From assembly GCA_951802425.1 (NCBI GenBank), contig OX637804.1:1922001-1986000 (forward strand): a stretch of DNA of 64,000 nt, written 5' to 3'. Under the pieces are notes generated by a model. That model was not told where the DNA came from, searched no databases, and worked only from the letters and a program-made list of their open reading frames with translations. Shown here one piece after another: positions 38,101-49,400 of the stretch. Each line of letters begins with the position of its first letter. Position 1 is the first letter of the stretch. Made by a program: the position numbers and the translations under genes. The DNA comes from Clavaria fumosa. Taxonomy: Eukaryota; Basidiomycota; Agaricomycetes; Agaricales; Clavariaceae.

Positions 38101-39609
38101 TGATGGAGGAGGATGCACCAGTGCAGGTTTTCCCAGAAATGGAAGTCTGTGTGTCATTCACATCAGAAATGGAGATGCTACTCCAGAAAAATAGCGTGGT
38201 ACACATGCAGAAGCCAGAGGAGCTTGATGATGAGTGGATGCGAGATCATGCTGAACTCTGGTGAAAGGGGATAGTCACTTGGGTCCCCCTGGAAGCTTGT
38301 GAGGCTGTCCTCAAATTTGAGCATGACCTCCCTGCTGCTGGACACCCTGGGCCCCAGAAGTTGAGAGTGGCACTAGTGAAGGCTTATTGGTGGCCAGATA
38401 TGGTGAAGGATGTGGATTGGTATGCTCAGGGGTGTGAGACATGCCAGCAGACCAAGCCTGACTGTACCAAGTGTGCAGCCCCACTCCACCCACACCCTGT
38501 TCCTGATGGTCCCTGGTCAGTGATCTCATGGGACATAGTTGGTCCCCTCCCCCTCTCCCATGGACATAATGCCATCCTTGTCATTGTCGACATTCATGAA
38601 ATGGACACTGCTTGAAGCAATTGGGCTTGACCTCATGGGACTTGGAGCAGCACGCCTCCTCCAGGATCAAGTGTTTCATGACCATGGAGTCCCTCACAAG
38701 GTTGTGAGTGACTGAGGCTCCCAGTTGTGTCCACTTCATGAAGGAGTTCTACTCCATGATTTGGGTAAAGGCAAATCTGAGTACAGCCTTTCATCCACAG
38801 ACCAATGGACAGATGGAATGTGTGAACCAGGAGATGGAGATCTATCTCCAGGCTTATGTGGACTATCTCCAAGATGACTGGGCTGAATGGTTGTTCACTG
38901 TGGAGTTTGCTCTTAACAATTGTGAGCACTCAGTGACAGGACAGACACCTTTCTTCCTTGATTACGGCTGACACCCTTGGAATGGGGGACTCCGTCCACC
39001 TTCAGAGGTAAACCCAGCAGCAGACGAGTGGATGGCTAAGCTCATGGAGTCCCAAAGAGCAGCCAAGGAGGTGATGGAGAAAGTGGCAGCAGCAATGAAG
39101 AAGAGCTACAATAAGGGGAAGTGCCCAAGTCAGGAGTACTCTGAGGGAGATCTGGTCTGGCTGGACACTAGGAACTTAAAGATGGACTGGCCCTCTAAAA
39201 AGCTTGACAACAAGCAAGCAGGCCCCTTTGCAGTCAAGGAGAAGGTGGGACCTGCTGGGTATCGCCTCAAGCTCCCTTGGGCCTGGCACATCCACCAAGT
39301 CTTCAATGAACTGTTGTTGATGCCATACCATCCCCCTTCCTTCCCTTCTCAGAACCTGCCTCCCCCTCCACCCCCTACAATTGCTGTCAATTTGCTGATG
39401 ACCACCTGGAGTATGATGTGGAGGAAATCCTTGATGTCAAGAAGGTGGGGCATGGGGTGAAGTACTTGGTGAAATGGTTGGGATACCCAGTGGAGGAAAA
39501 CACTTGGGAGCCCCATAGGAACCTCACTAATGTAATGTTGCTGCTCCAGGACTTCTTCCTTGCCCACCCTGATGAAGCCAAGCTAGCTGGTCGGGATGCC
39601 CAGCCTTAA
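35186..39609 (+). pseudogene. gag-pol of B-old, heavily CpG-decayed
   Basis: It aligns end to end with B-young. Stops are TGA where B-young has an Arg codon: near 35433 (Lys-Arg in Gag), 36016 (after the zinc knuckle), 37039 (RIRDT in RT), 37642 (FRDL), 38262 (LWRKG), 38714 (SDRGS in integrase) and 38968 (YGRHP). Five of these correspond to CGA in B-young. Substitutions elsewhere are mostly Arg to Cys, Gln, His or Trp. A few small indels break the frame, for example near 35490, 37900 and 38735. Confidence 0.9.
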
Positions 39610-39620
39610 GAGGGGGGTGA

Positions 39621-39910
39621 TGTTAGGATTGCTTACATAAGCCATCCCAAAGAGGAGTTATGGAGAAACTGGGGAGGGTTGTTGGAAGGTCACATGACCT
39701 GTGGCTGGGGTGGGATTACATAATTGTAAGATCACATGACCTGAGGCCTGGGCACATCATGTGATCTGAGGGTCTGAGCATGGGAACACTGGCAAGTGCT
39801 GAAGCTCTTGCTATAAGTACCTTGTCATTTCCTTTTTTGTACTCTTTTCCCCTTATCTTAGTATTGTCATCATGACCTTACCCTTAAGTTGTGTGAGACC
39901 CAGTCTGATA
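39621..39910 (+). repeat. 3' LTR of B-old
   Basis: 290 bases, TGTTAGGATTGC...CAGTCTGATA, preceded by the purine run AAGAGGGGGGTGA. CpG sites of the B-young LTR are mostly TpG or CpA here. Confidence 0.9.
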
Positions 39911-41889
39911 GTAAGAATCCAGGGTCATTTTTGAACTCGATTTCATAGTCCACTCCTGGTCAAGACTCAGGTAATTTCTGGAAGGTTTTCTCAGAGAATA
40001 CTTGCAGGTAGAGGGACTCCCAGTCCAGCATGGTCATGGCAGTGAGGAGCATGTAGCAGCGCCTATATTTGATTATGTGGCAATCCTTTTTGTTGCATTT
40101 TTCAAAGTGGAGGTACTTCTGGGCCCAGTTGATCTTCAGATTGTGGTGCCGAAGCCAATTGTGGCCTAGAATTGCTCAGTAGCCACTTATTCTTCCCAGC
40201 AGAAATTGCTTGATCTCTACATGGCCAGCGATGGTCAAGTGTATGGTCACCAAGTGTTTAAAGGATCCACAGGCATTTACAGTTCCATCAATGTTTTTGA
40301 AATGATGGGGGTTTCCAAGGCTGTAAGGTTCATTCCTTTCTCTTTAGCCCAGGCTAGATCCATAACTGATATTGTACATCTGGAGTCAATCAACATCCGG
40401 ATTTCATGGGTGCTCTTTGTATCCAGTGTGGTCATGTAGCCTCTGATATCCAACTGTTGGTCTCCTCCTTTGCTGAATATGCTCTTTGCATTGAACTCTC
40501 AATAGATATCATCATCATAATTGAGTAGGTCTTTGGTGGTGAGGTCCTTAAGAGTGTGCTTGGCCCTCAGCCTCCTTTGTCAAGGGAAACATTGGCTTAT
40601 CATTCTCAAAGTGGTTTACATGGTGGCAATGGGCAGGGACAATATACATGGATCCTGCATTAGCACTCATGTGGATCCTTTGTGAAAATCCTGCTGTCCA
40701 TTGTTCAAAGCCATATCAGTGGCCAGTAGGGAAGAGCACGGGTTTTGTAACCCGCACGGGTCACAGGTACGGGTATGGGTCTGGATTTCCTTACCTGTCA
40801 GCTTCAAAACAAGCCCAAAAACATACAAATCAGATCAGAATTGACTGAGATACAATGAATTCATTGTTTTGATCATATCTCTCCCAATTCTGGTCCAATT
40901 TGAATGTTCTTGGGCTCAAAATGATGGGTAAACCCGCACGGGTCATGGGTGCAGGTACTATGCAGGTACGGGTACGGGTAGAGCCTTGGATACCCGTGGG
41001 TATACCCATGCTCTGCCCTAGTGGCCAGTGCAGGTGTTGCGGCTCAGGCCCTCCTCTCAATGTTTAATTGGTCTTGTAAGTTCACAATCTCATTCTCCAT
41101 TTCTTCATAGCCATTCTGCTCAACACTTGTGGCCAGATGAATGATGTAAGTGAAGCTGGGTGCGAGGTGGGGTATGCCGGGACAGGGTAAGGAGAGAGCG
41201 GGGGCATGTAGTACCCAGGGGGGGAGCGCATTTTGAGAATGCTGCCAGCTCTCACTTGCTGGTGGGGGAGGGGGCGATGTTGTGGCGGTTCGGGATACAG
41301 TTGCGCAGGGTGACCCACTTGACCACAATTATAACAGATAAGGGGGCGACACGGTCCCGCACCTCGGCTCGTGTCCATCAGTGTGCCTTGTCTAGTGCTG
41401 GGTGGCCCCTGTCTATTCCACTGCCCAGTAGATGGTACCTGTTGTTGTTGCTGTGGTGGTTGCTGTTGCCACTGCACATGCTGTGGCTGTTGCTGTTGCT
41501 GTTGCAGAACCCACTGGGCCAGCACTTGGTATACGGGTTGTGGTTGCCATTGTGGCGAGTGCCAGAAATGATTCTGTGGGGGTGCATGTTGCACTGGCTG
41601 GTTCCAGGCAGGGCAAGGGCATGTCTGTTCATGCATGGTTCTTTGCACAGCTGTGTGCAGTATGTGCTGCCAGTCCAGGCATATAGTGAGCATTCGAAAA
41701 TCGCCATAGTTCTGCAGCTGGTCTGCACATGACAGCACCTTCTCCACCAGCTTCAGATGGAGTGCTTTCATGAGCAATGCACATAGCACATTCCAGTGTG
41801 TGTCTTCCTCAAAGCCTGCTCTGCTCATGAGGGTTTTGAACTGCTGAAAGAATTGTGAGGTGTCCATGTTTATCTGCTTAAACATGTTC
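39911..41889 (-). pseudogene. Truncated gag/protease fragment related to element C
   Basis: It aligns with about 49215-50930 of element C in the same orientation: the protease-to-RT start at left (39911-40660) and Gag at right. Gag includes the zinc knuckle CYNCGQVGHPAQLY, whose last Cys is replaced by Tyr. The Gag part holds a Gln-rich linker and lacks its first about 120 residues, ending at 41889. CpG sites are largely lost. The fragment is cut at both ends and carries the MITE at 40727-41020. Confidence 0.85.
40727..41020. mobile_element. hAT-like MITE, 294 bases
   Basis: Flanked by a perfect 8-base duplication GTGGCCAG (40719-40726 and 41021-41028). Terminal inverted repeats read TAGGGAAGAGCACGGGT at the left and TAGGGCAGAGCATGGGT at the right end (complemented), two mismatches in 17. 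Subterminal ACGGGT units are repeated several times on both sides. The inner part is AT-rich and noncoding. An 8-base duplication plus TAGGG ends is characteristic of the hAT superfamily. Removing it and one duplication restores alignment with element C. Confidence 0.88.
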
Positions 41890-42462
41890 AGTTTGTTGTA
41901 AGGATAATATGTGGTTTAAACAAGAAAACTTAACAGATATCGACTATCCGAATACCTTGGGATCCAAGGCAATTACGTCCGATACGATCTGATAACAATC
42001 CGACACCATCCGAAAACGTCCGATATATACCCGACATTGGACTCTCCACTCTCCGATTCCCCGTGATGATCACAGCCCGCAGGTCACACACACCACCTAC
42101 ACCCCTCTATTTCATCACTCCAGCATGGTCAGCGCTCGACATACTCACTATTCCATTCCCCTTCCTTTATCACATATACCATGCTGTAAATTTCATATTG
42201 TGATCCCTTTCAAGTGTCCACTAGTTTAAATGTTTCAAACCCTTTGTGGTAAATTGCCCATTGTTCCTAGTACCCCTTTGCTGTACCAGCTATGCTTTCC
42301 TTCATTTTACGAGCAGTCTGGACATGTGCTGGTCATCAGACATTTCATTCCTCCGAACCACATGACTCATTTATGAATTATGGCCCCTATATGACCTTGA
42401 ACACAATATTGCATTCCCTTCTGTAGCTTCCAGAGATTTCCATAGGATCAGATTTGGTGTAC
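41890..42462. other. Unassigned sequence
   Basis: Lies between the truncated gag fragment and LTR-like sequence. No coding frame, inverted repeat or match to other parts of the window was recognised. Confidence 0.4.
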
Positions 42463-43175
42463 TTGTTATGTCTATGTTGCGGGGGTCGGGTGGAGTAAAG
42501 TCCGGGTGGAAATAACAAAGTCCGGGCAGGGACAATAAAGTCCAGGAGAGAATAACAAGGTCTGGGTGTGGCAGAGCAAACCGGAGTTTGGGCGGAGTTG
42601 GACTTGGGTTTGGATGAGACTTTGGCGAATGTATTGAAATGACGCCCTCTGTGGATCAGTGTCTCAGATTTCGGGAGAAGGCAAGATGATGAGGAGGCTG
42701 GAGGCAGCGATCGGGCAGGTGAGTCATTTCCGGGGCTTCTGCGGAGTTCGGAACTGAACTCCAACAGCTCGTCCCAGACTTCGTCGAGCACCTCAACATG
42801 AACAAGTCGCTCACGGAGAAGGAGCAACTTGCGCAGGATAACCGGATCCTGCAGAGGGTGCTGGAGCGATGAGATCCGGAGATGGCCCGGGCAGTGGAGC
42901 AGGAGATCGTGCACTCCCATTGGTCTTTGCTGATGGATGTCCGGCCAGAGATGGGAGATGCGGGGGAGCAGGAGATGGAGATGGAGGATGCGGAGGGGGA
43001 ACCGGACTTAGGTCTGGTGTAAATTATTGTATATATTTTTTTTTTGTGAATCGGATTTCCGTTGATCGGACTTCGTGTGAACTAAGTCCGAGTGGAGCCT
43101 AAACTCCGAGTGGTCCGGGTTTGTTGGGGTAAGCAGAATGGAAGTCTGCAACAAGGTCTGGTGTGTGCTCAAGCT
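42463..43175. repeat. LTR-like or untranslated 3' sequence of element D with a plus-strand ORF piece
   Basis: Rich in AAAGTCCGGG-type units. A block around 42622-42655 (GACTTTGGCGAA...GACGCCCT) recurs at about 43500-43533 in the solo LTR. A plus-strand frame from about 42744 to 43021 reads protein-like (for example VEHLNMNKSLTEKEQLAQDN, then an acidic Glu/Met tail), broken by one TGA near 42869. Its nature is unclear. Confidence 0.4.
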
Positions 43176-45190
43176 CCGTGAGCTTTTTGGATGGTCGGGT
43201 GGTGCGGAAGAATTCTGCCTTAACGAAAACTTTGTTTCTGACACGGAAATCCGGGGCCGGAATATGATACCGGTCAGCGGATTTTTGGTACCGCTGCTGC
43301 ATGGCAAGGATTTGTTGCCGGAGTACCTGGTCAGCAACATAAGTCCAGGCATGGGAGGAAGTCATGTCCTGGTCGACTCGGACAGAGATGTTTGGTGTTA
43401 CGTGCGTGCTCGGAGGGTTGGGGTGAAGTCCGGTCGGAGTTCGGAGTTCGGGTCCGGGATGTCCGGAATGTCTGGGAGTGGACTTTGGGGTTCAGGTGGG
43501 ACTTTGGCGAACATATTGAAACGACGCCCTTACTGAGTCCTGGGTGTCCCATATTTCGGAGGTACGGGGTTCGGGGCTTCGGGTCCGGTGCTCGGGCGGG
43601 ATGTCTGGTATGGACTTCACCATATTCGAGGCGAGGGATGGACGGGAGAGCGGAGACGGAGTTTGGACGGAGTTTGGAGTTAACGAATGACTAGGAGGGA
43701 CAGGAGTCGGGTCGGAGAACGGAGTTCCGGGGTTCGGAGATGAGTTCCGGGGGTCGGATGGGAGTTGGTCGGGGCTTAGCACAATTGGCGAAGTAGACGG
43801 AGGACTAGGGTCGGATTAGATATTGTACGGATTACAGGGTACTGGGCAGAGAGGGCGGGAATGCGGAAAGAGGCAGAGGAACAGGAAACGAGGGGTTGGA
43901 CGGGATTATGGGTACGGGGGTGCGGAAGGACGGAGTGACGGAAGTACGGGAGTTCAGGGGTATATGGGAGGGGTGTGAGGGTGTACGAGGGAGGTATCCG
44001 GACTGCAGAAATACTCTACAAAGTAGGTAAGTATATATACTACGAGTCCGGGGCGTTTCCAGCAACCCGGAGAACTGACGGTAGCTACGGAAGATGTCCC
44101 GGAGATGCGTTGCAGGGATTGCGATGGGACAATGGGATGGCAACGGAGATCAGTGACCTGATCCGGAGGTCGGATGCTACTACCATCAAGTTGGTAGCTT
44201 CGCTACCACGCAACTGCGCGGGTTGCAGTGTTTCCACGCTCGGAGTTCGTTGCTGGTAAGGTAACCACGGAAGTCGGTTCGCAACTGTCGGGAAGTCAGG
44301 ATCGGGGATTGGGGATCGGGATCAGGAGTCAGGAGTCGGGGAGTCGGAGATCAGGAGTCAGGGTCGGGGGGTCGGAGATCGGGAGTCGGGATCGGGATCG
44401 GGGTTGGGACCACCACGGGGGCGGGTACCCTCTGATGCTGAGGCACCAGGGACAGAGGTTCGGAGATACGGGTCCGGAGTTCGGGAGTCGGGGGTCGGAG
44501 AGGGGAGACTGGGGACTGGAGTTAATATTCCCGGTCCAGGTCCGGAGGGAATGGCACGGACATGACATTTGGATGGTAACCTTTGTTAGCGAAGAATGGT
44601 GAAATTCCGGTCGTCTCACTCAGACCATTGTTATACACAAATTCCATGAGCGGGAGGAGCTCGGACCAATCATCTTGCTGATAATTGCAGTAAGACCAGA
44701 GATACTGCCCCAGTGTCTGATTCAACCATTCGGTTTGACCATCTGCTTCTGGGTGATGTCCGGATGTGAAGTGGAGAGTCATGTCGAGGGCTTTCCCAAG
44801 GGAGTGGAAAAAGTGGGAAACGAACTCCAGTCTGCAATCAGAGGTTACGTGCGAGGGAACTCCGTGCTTGGAGAAGACATGCCGGATGAAAAGTCCGGCA
44901 AGGTCCGTCAATGTAACCATGTCATAGGTCGGAGTAAAGATTCCTTGCTTGGAAAAGTGATCAATGACGACAAGGATGGAATTAAATCCGTCGGATTGCG
45001 GGAGGTGTTCGATAAAGTCCATGGAAATCGAATTCCATGGTAATTCCAGGACCGGGAGTTGGTGGAGGAGACCGTAAGGCCGGTGCCTTCGGGTCTTCGA
45101 TCTGCCACAGTTAGTACAGGAGTTGCAATACTCCAAGACAAGACTGCGAAGTCCGGGCCACGTATACTCCCTTCGGATCAAATCCAGAGT
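43176..45190 (-). pseudogene. Integrase of element D (interrupted)
   Basis: 45190-44573 encodes the zinc-binding CNSCTNCGRSK region and the catalytic core: SMDFIEHLP, then SDCRLEFVS where SDRGxxF is usual, then DGQTEWLNQTL. It ends at GYHPN. 43390-43176 continues with the C-terminal part (VLRQQILAMQQRYQKSADR, FRTTRPSKKLTE). The two halves join across the solo LTR at the TTTGG duplication. The chromodomain or equivalent end is not recognised. Confidence 0.8.
43396..44567. repeat. Likely solo LTR, 1172 bases
   Basis: TGTTACGTGCG...CGGACATGACA, flanked by the perfect 5-base duplication TTTGG (43391-43395 and 44568-44572). No coding capacity. Rich in TCGGAGTTCGGGG-like units; TATATATA near 44033-44042. 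TG...CA ends with a 5-base duplication fit an LTR left by recombination between two LTRs. Confidence 0.75.
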
Positions 45191-45535
45191 TGTCAACAAT
45201 TGTCGTGTTGACTCCCGGGTATTCGAGGAACTCAGGCAGAGTCGGCCGAATAGGAGCAAAGGAAGTATGTGATAAAGAAGTAACAACCTAAGGGTTTGTT
45301 ACAGGTGGGTACGGCTACTTATATACTACAGGGAGGGTGAGTCATGACGCAGCATGGGGAAAGTGTGTAGTCCGTGCATAGGAGGCGAGGCCGGGGATGA
45401 CTCACGTGTGATAACATAAGAGGGGCGCGGCATGAGGCATGTGATGAAAGAGAAGGGGAGGCGTGAAGGGTAGAAAAGGAGGGCAGTGATATGGTGAAAA
45501 GGAAAAGAGGGGGGTGACGTGGTGAGATTGTAACA
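45191..45535 (-). repeat. 3' LTR of element C
   Basis: TGTCAACAATTG...GAGATTGTAACA on the plus strand; minus strand begins TGTTACAATCTC. A TATATAAG box lies near 45312-45322. The polypurine tract is next to it at 45536-45550. Confidence 0.9.
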
Positions 45536-45573
45536 TAGTCCCCCTCCTGTGGTCTGGCGTCCCGACGGACCCG

Positions 45574-46458
45574 CTAGGCTTCCGGGCTCTCCTGGTGTTC
45601 GCGCAGTGGTAGTTCGGTTGACGGCTCGAGTTCGGTGGGTGGGTCGAGACTCGTGTCGCGTGTGTCAGGCACGAGGGGGTGCTCGTAGGCGTCAGCGGGG
45701 ATAATCCACGGGGTCGTGATGTCGGTGGACACGGGTATGACCCAGGGGGGGCCTGTGCGACTGTGGTGTACGGCCCATTCTTCTTGTAGGATAGGCTCCG
45801 GCGGCAACGGAACCTCGAATCGCAGTCTTGAGCTCCGAGAATTCACCCATATCTCGACGAGGACGGGAGAAGCGCGGAGGACGCGTCGCTGCTGCTCAAA
45901 CTGCAGTCCTCGCAGTTCGGTCCACATGGCACGGCTAAAGCTCACGCTGAGCCGCTCGGCCATCCTGCGGAGCCAAACATCGTCCTCAGGCTCCAGGAGC
46001 TCTCGGTTTTGTCGAAACTGTGGTATCCGCGAAGGGGGGTCATCCGTCATCAGCGGTGGGGGGTCTAACCCCAATACTCGGCGTGCGTGGGGGATCCGCA
46101 CTGCGTCTAAGATATGGCGCATGCGGGCGGTTGTTCCAGGGGACGATGGGGGGCGCTGGAGTGCCGGCGGCATTCCTCGCGGGTCCGGTCCAGGCCGCAG
46201 GTCAAGTGCGGGTCGTTGGCGGGTGGTCTCAGCGGGAGGGGGGCACGGTAGGTGGTTCGGCCATCCTGCAGCGCGGCGGGCGTACATTCCGCGGCGTGGG
46301 GGTTGAGGAGTACGGTCGGGCGGCATGACAGTGGGTGTAGGTTGTAAGGGGGGGGGGAAGAAGGTGTTCGGTGGGTGAAGTCGTTTGTGGTTTTCTTTTT
46401 TTAAGTGCTCGACCCTGAGTGTGTGATCATTCAGGTAAAAGACACCGTGAGAGCACAT
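45574..46458 (-). CDS. ORF3 of element C, unknown accessory protein
   Basis: 294 codons from ATG 46458, overlapping the end of pol by 28 bases in another frame and ending 38 bases before the 3' LTR. The N-terminal third is Pro/Arg-rich. The middle looks folded (for example DVWLRRMAERLSVSFSRAMW). The C-terminal part is Pro/Glu-rich. No signal peptide or membrane helix is visible, so it is not an envelope-like gene. An ATG at about 46326 (MPPDRTPQ) is an alternative start. The position, downstream of the chromodomain, is where some plant and fungal gypsy elements carry extra genes. No domain was recognised. Confidence 0.65.
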   Translation of the reverse strand: MCSHGVFYLNDHTLRVEHLKKENHKRLHPPNTFFPPPLQPTPTVMPPDRTPQPPRRGMYARRAAGWPNHLPCPPPAETTRQRPALDLRPGPDPRGMPPALQRPPSSPGTTARMRHILDAVRIPHARRVLGLDPPPLMTDDPPSRIPQFRQNRELLEPEDDVWLRRMAERLSVSFSRAMWTELRGLQFEQQRRVLRASPVLVEIWVNSRSSRLRFEVPLPPEPILQEEWAVHHSRTGPPWVIPVSTDITTPWIIPADAYEHPLVPDTRDTSLDPPTELEPSTELPLREHQESPEA

Positions 46459-49400
46459 GTCGCTTCAGGGTGCTTTTGATGGAAGTCTGCAATCGCTTCC
46501 GCCGCTTTCTTCAGGTTTGCCTTCGGCTCCCACGTGTTGTCTTCGTGGGGATAGCCGGCCCATTTCACCAGGTACTGCAACTTACGTCTGTGTCTCCGGC
46601 TCTTCAGTACTTCTTCTACGTCGTATTGCAAGTGGTCGTCGATCAATTCGGGAGGTGGGCGTTCGTCCGGAGTCTGATTGGGGAACTTTCCTTCCTTATA
46701 CGGCGTAAGTAGTACCTCGTTGAACACCGGGTGGATCTTCCAAGTCGCGGGTAGGTTGAGTCGGTAGGCGGCTGGTCCTACTTTTTCTATAACCACGAAA
46801 GGGCCAACCCTTCTGTCTGTGAGCTTTTCCACTGGTCGTTCCGTGTTCAGGTTAGTGGCATCTAACCAGACTAGGTTCCCTTTCTTGTAGTCCAATGTTT
46901 TTTTATTTTTATGCTTATCGTAGGCGGTTTTCATGTATTGAGCGGCTTTTTCCATAGCCTTTTTGGCGTTTTCTCTGGCTTTCTGTAATTTCGTGGCGAA
47001 GTCAGAGGCCTCCGGGGTATGCGGCACATCGGGCAAGCTAATATCACCCATACGGGGGTGGAAACCATAGTTCAAGAAGAAAGGGCTATATTTGGTCGCG
47101 GAGTGCTGTCGGTTGTTCAGGGCGAATTCCGCGGTGGGTAGCCAGTCCGCCCAATCGTCTTGCATGAAGTCCACATATGAGCGCAGGTATATCTCTATCT
47201 CCTGGTTCATTCTTTCCGTTTGTCCGTCGGTTTGTGGGTGGTAGGCGGTACTTGGGTTTCCTTTTATCCCAATGATCTTGTAGAACTCCCCCATGAAGTT
47301 CGAGACGAACTGGGACCCTCAGTCACTTATCACCTTGCAGGGTACTCCATGGCTACGAAGGACGTGGTCCCGCAGGATTTTCGCTGCCCCCAGTGCCGTG
47401 AGCTTCGTGTCCGTGGCTTCCAGTAGGGTCATTTTCGTCAGTTTGTCGCATATTACGAGGATGGCATTGTTCGTGGCAGATTTAGATAACGGTCCAATCA
47501 GATCCCAAGTGATAGTGTGCCATGGGCAAGGTGGTATCGCATGGGGGTGTAGGGGCGCGCGTCGCTTTGTCCGGTCCGGTTTTGTTCTTTGGCATTTTTC
47601 ACAGCCGGCCACATATTCCGCTACGTCTTCCTTGACTCCTGGCCACGTAAACTGTCGAGTGACACTTTCCAATGTCTTTTCGGGTCCGGGGTGCCCTCCG
47701 AGTGGGGAGTCGTGTAGCTCCATCAAGATTTTATGTACCAGTTCTTGCGGTACCCAGATCTTTCCTTGATGTCGGAAGAGTCCATCTGTTCCTTTTTCGC
47801 AAGGTATTGCTCTAGGTGGCATAGTGTTCGCATGTGCTTCTAGGAGCAGTTGGTCCATTGTTGCTTCGGGGATCAACAGTGTGGCAAGGCAGTGGGTCGG
47901 GAAAACCTGTACTGTGGGTTTTTCATATTTATCTGTTCCCTCCCAATGGTCCGGCCGTCGGGAGAGCGCATCCGCTTTCATGTTTGTTTTTCCTGGTTTG
48001 TACTTTACTTCGAAGTTAAAGCACTGTAACTTTGATTGCCATCGCGTTTGCCTGGGGTTGAGCTTTTGACTTTTTTGAAAATATTGAAGGTTTGCATGGT
48101 CGGTGTGGATTTCGAAAGGGTCCTTGGCCCCTAGCAAGTAGTGGCGCCACTCCTCTAGTCCCCTGATGATTGCTAAAAATTCCTTATCATATGTCACATA
48201 GTTCATCTCCGCCGGGGAGAAGGTTTTCGAAATGAAATCTACCGGTCGCCAGACGCCGTCGGGTTGCTGCTGTGAAAGTACTCCTCCGGTGGCGTAATTG
48301 CTCGCGTCTACTTCCATTTTCCATTTGCCTTCATCTTGTGGGATTGCCAGCACTACGTCGCTTTGCAGTATATGGATTAGACGTCTCCAGGCTCGTTCTT
48401 GTCAGTCCGTCCAGACATACGGTGCGTTGTCGCTCAGCAGTTCGTATAGCGGTTTGGCGATGGTAGCGAATCCCTGTATGAATCTTCGGAAATAGTTCAG
48501 TAGGCCAATCCCCTTCTGGAGGGCGTGTTTGTTCCTCGGCACGGGCCAGTCAGCTATCCCTCTGCATTTCTTGGGTGAGTGCCGGATGCTCCCTTCTGAG
48601 ATTAGCAATCCCAGGAACGTGACCTCTGGCTGTTCTATTTTGCATTTTGATTCTCGGACACAGAGGTCGTTTTCCTGGAGTATCTTGAAGACCCCGTGGA
48701 GTAGGCGTCGGTGTTCTTCGATCGTTTCTGTTGCCACAAGAATGTCGTCGATGTACACGAACACCTTCCCAGTGGCTATCAGGGTGCGGAGAATATAGTT
48801 CATTCTCCTCTGGAAGACCGAAGGGGCATTCATCAAGCCAAACTGCATGACGGTGGGCCACACCGTACCGTACTTGGTAATTATTGCGGCGAGGTGTTGT
48901 GCCCATTTGGCCATCGCGACGTTCCAATAGCCCCACTCCACGTCCACGCTTGTGAACACTTTGGCCTTTTTTAGGCTCGCCACTGTTTCGTCAATCCTGG
49001 GTAGCGGGTATATGTCCTTCACGCAGAATGAATTTAGCCGTTTATAGTCGATAATGGGTCGGAGCTTGTCTCCCTCGTCTTTGAAGAAGATGGGGCTGAC
49101 ATAGTCCGACTCTCCCCATACTAACCGCCCATTTTCTAAGTTTTCTTTGAGCCAGGCTTTCAATGCTTCGTCTTCCCTGTTGGTCAGCGGGTAGACCTTC
49201 GAACGTAGGAAACCAGGGTCGTTTTTAAACTTGATTTCATAGTCGATGCCCGGTAGAGATTTGGGCAATTTTTGGCCCGTCTTCCCAGCGAACACCAAAG
49301 GGTACAGGGCCTTCCAGTCAAGCGCGGTCATTGTATCGTGTGTGTTTCGTAAGCCATAGCCATAGTCTACAATGTGGCAGTCCTTTTTCTTGCATTTGTC

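Larger units (their letters stand above)
27964..39910 (+). mobile_element. Element B-old: CpG-depleted gypsy element split by B-young
   Basis: The parts are: 5' LTR 27964-29056 (with an 800-base insertion), leader 29057-29471, B-young inserted at 29472-35085, leader resuming 35086-35185, gag-pol 35186-39609, purine tract 39607-39620 and 3' LTR 39621-39910. Joining 29471 to 35091 restores the leader as seen in B-young. No matching 5-base duplication flanks the outer LTRs (AAATG left, GTAAG right), so one side may have been rearranged. Confidence 0.88.

Noticed and set aside
35086..39620. Classical Neurospora-type RIP (CpA-biased) of B-old
   Set aside because: The changes I can align to B-young are mostly at CpG, not CpA. 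A full count is needed, but the pattern seen fits CpG deamination better.
44522..45286. A fused integrase reading frame beginning in LTR sequence
   Set aside because: The first residues come from the element C LTR. The true upstream part of the D integrase is at 60321-60380, across the insertion.
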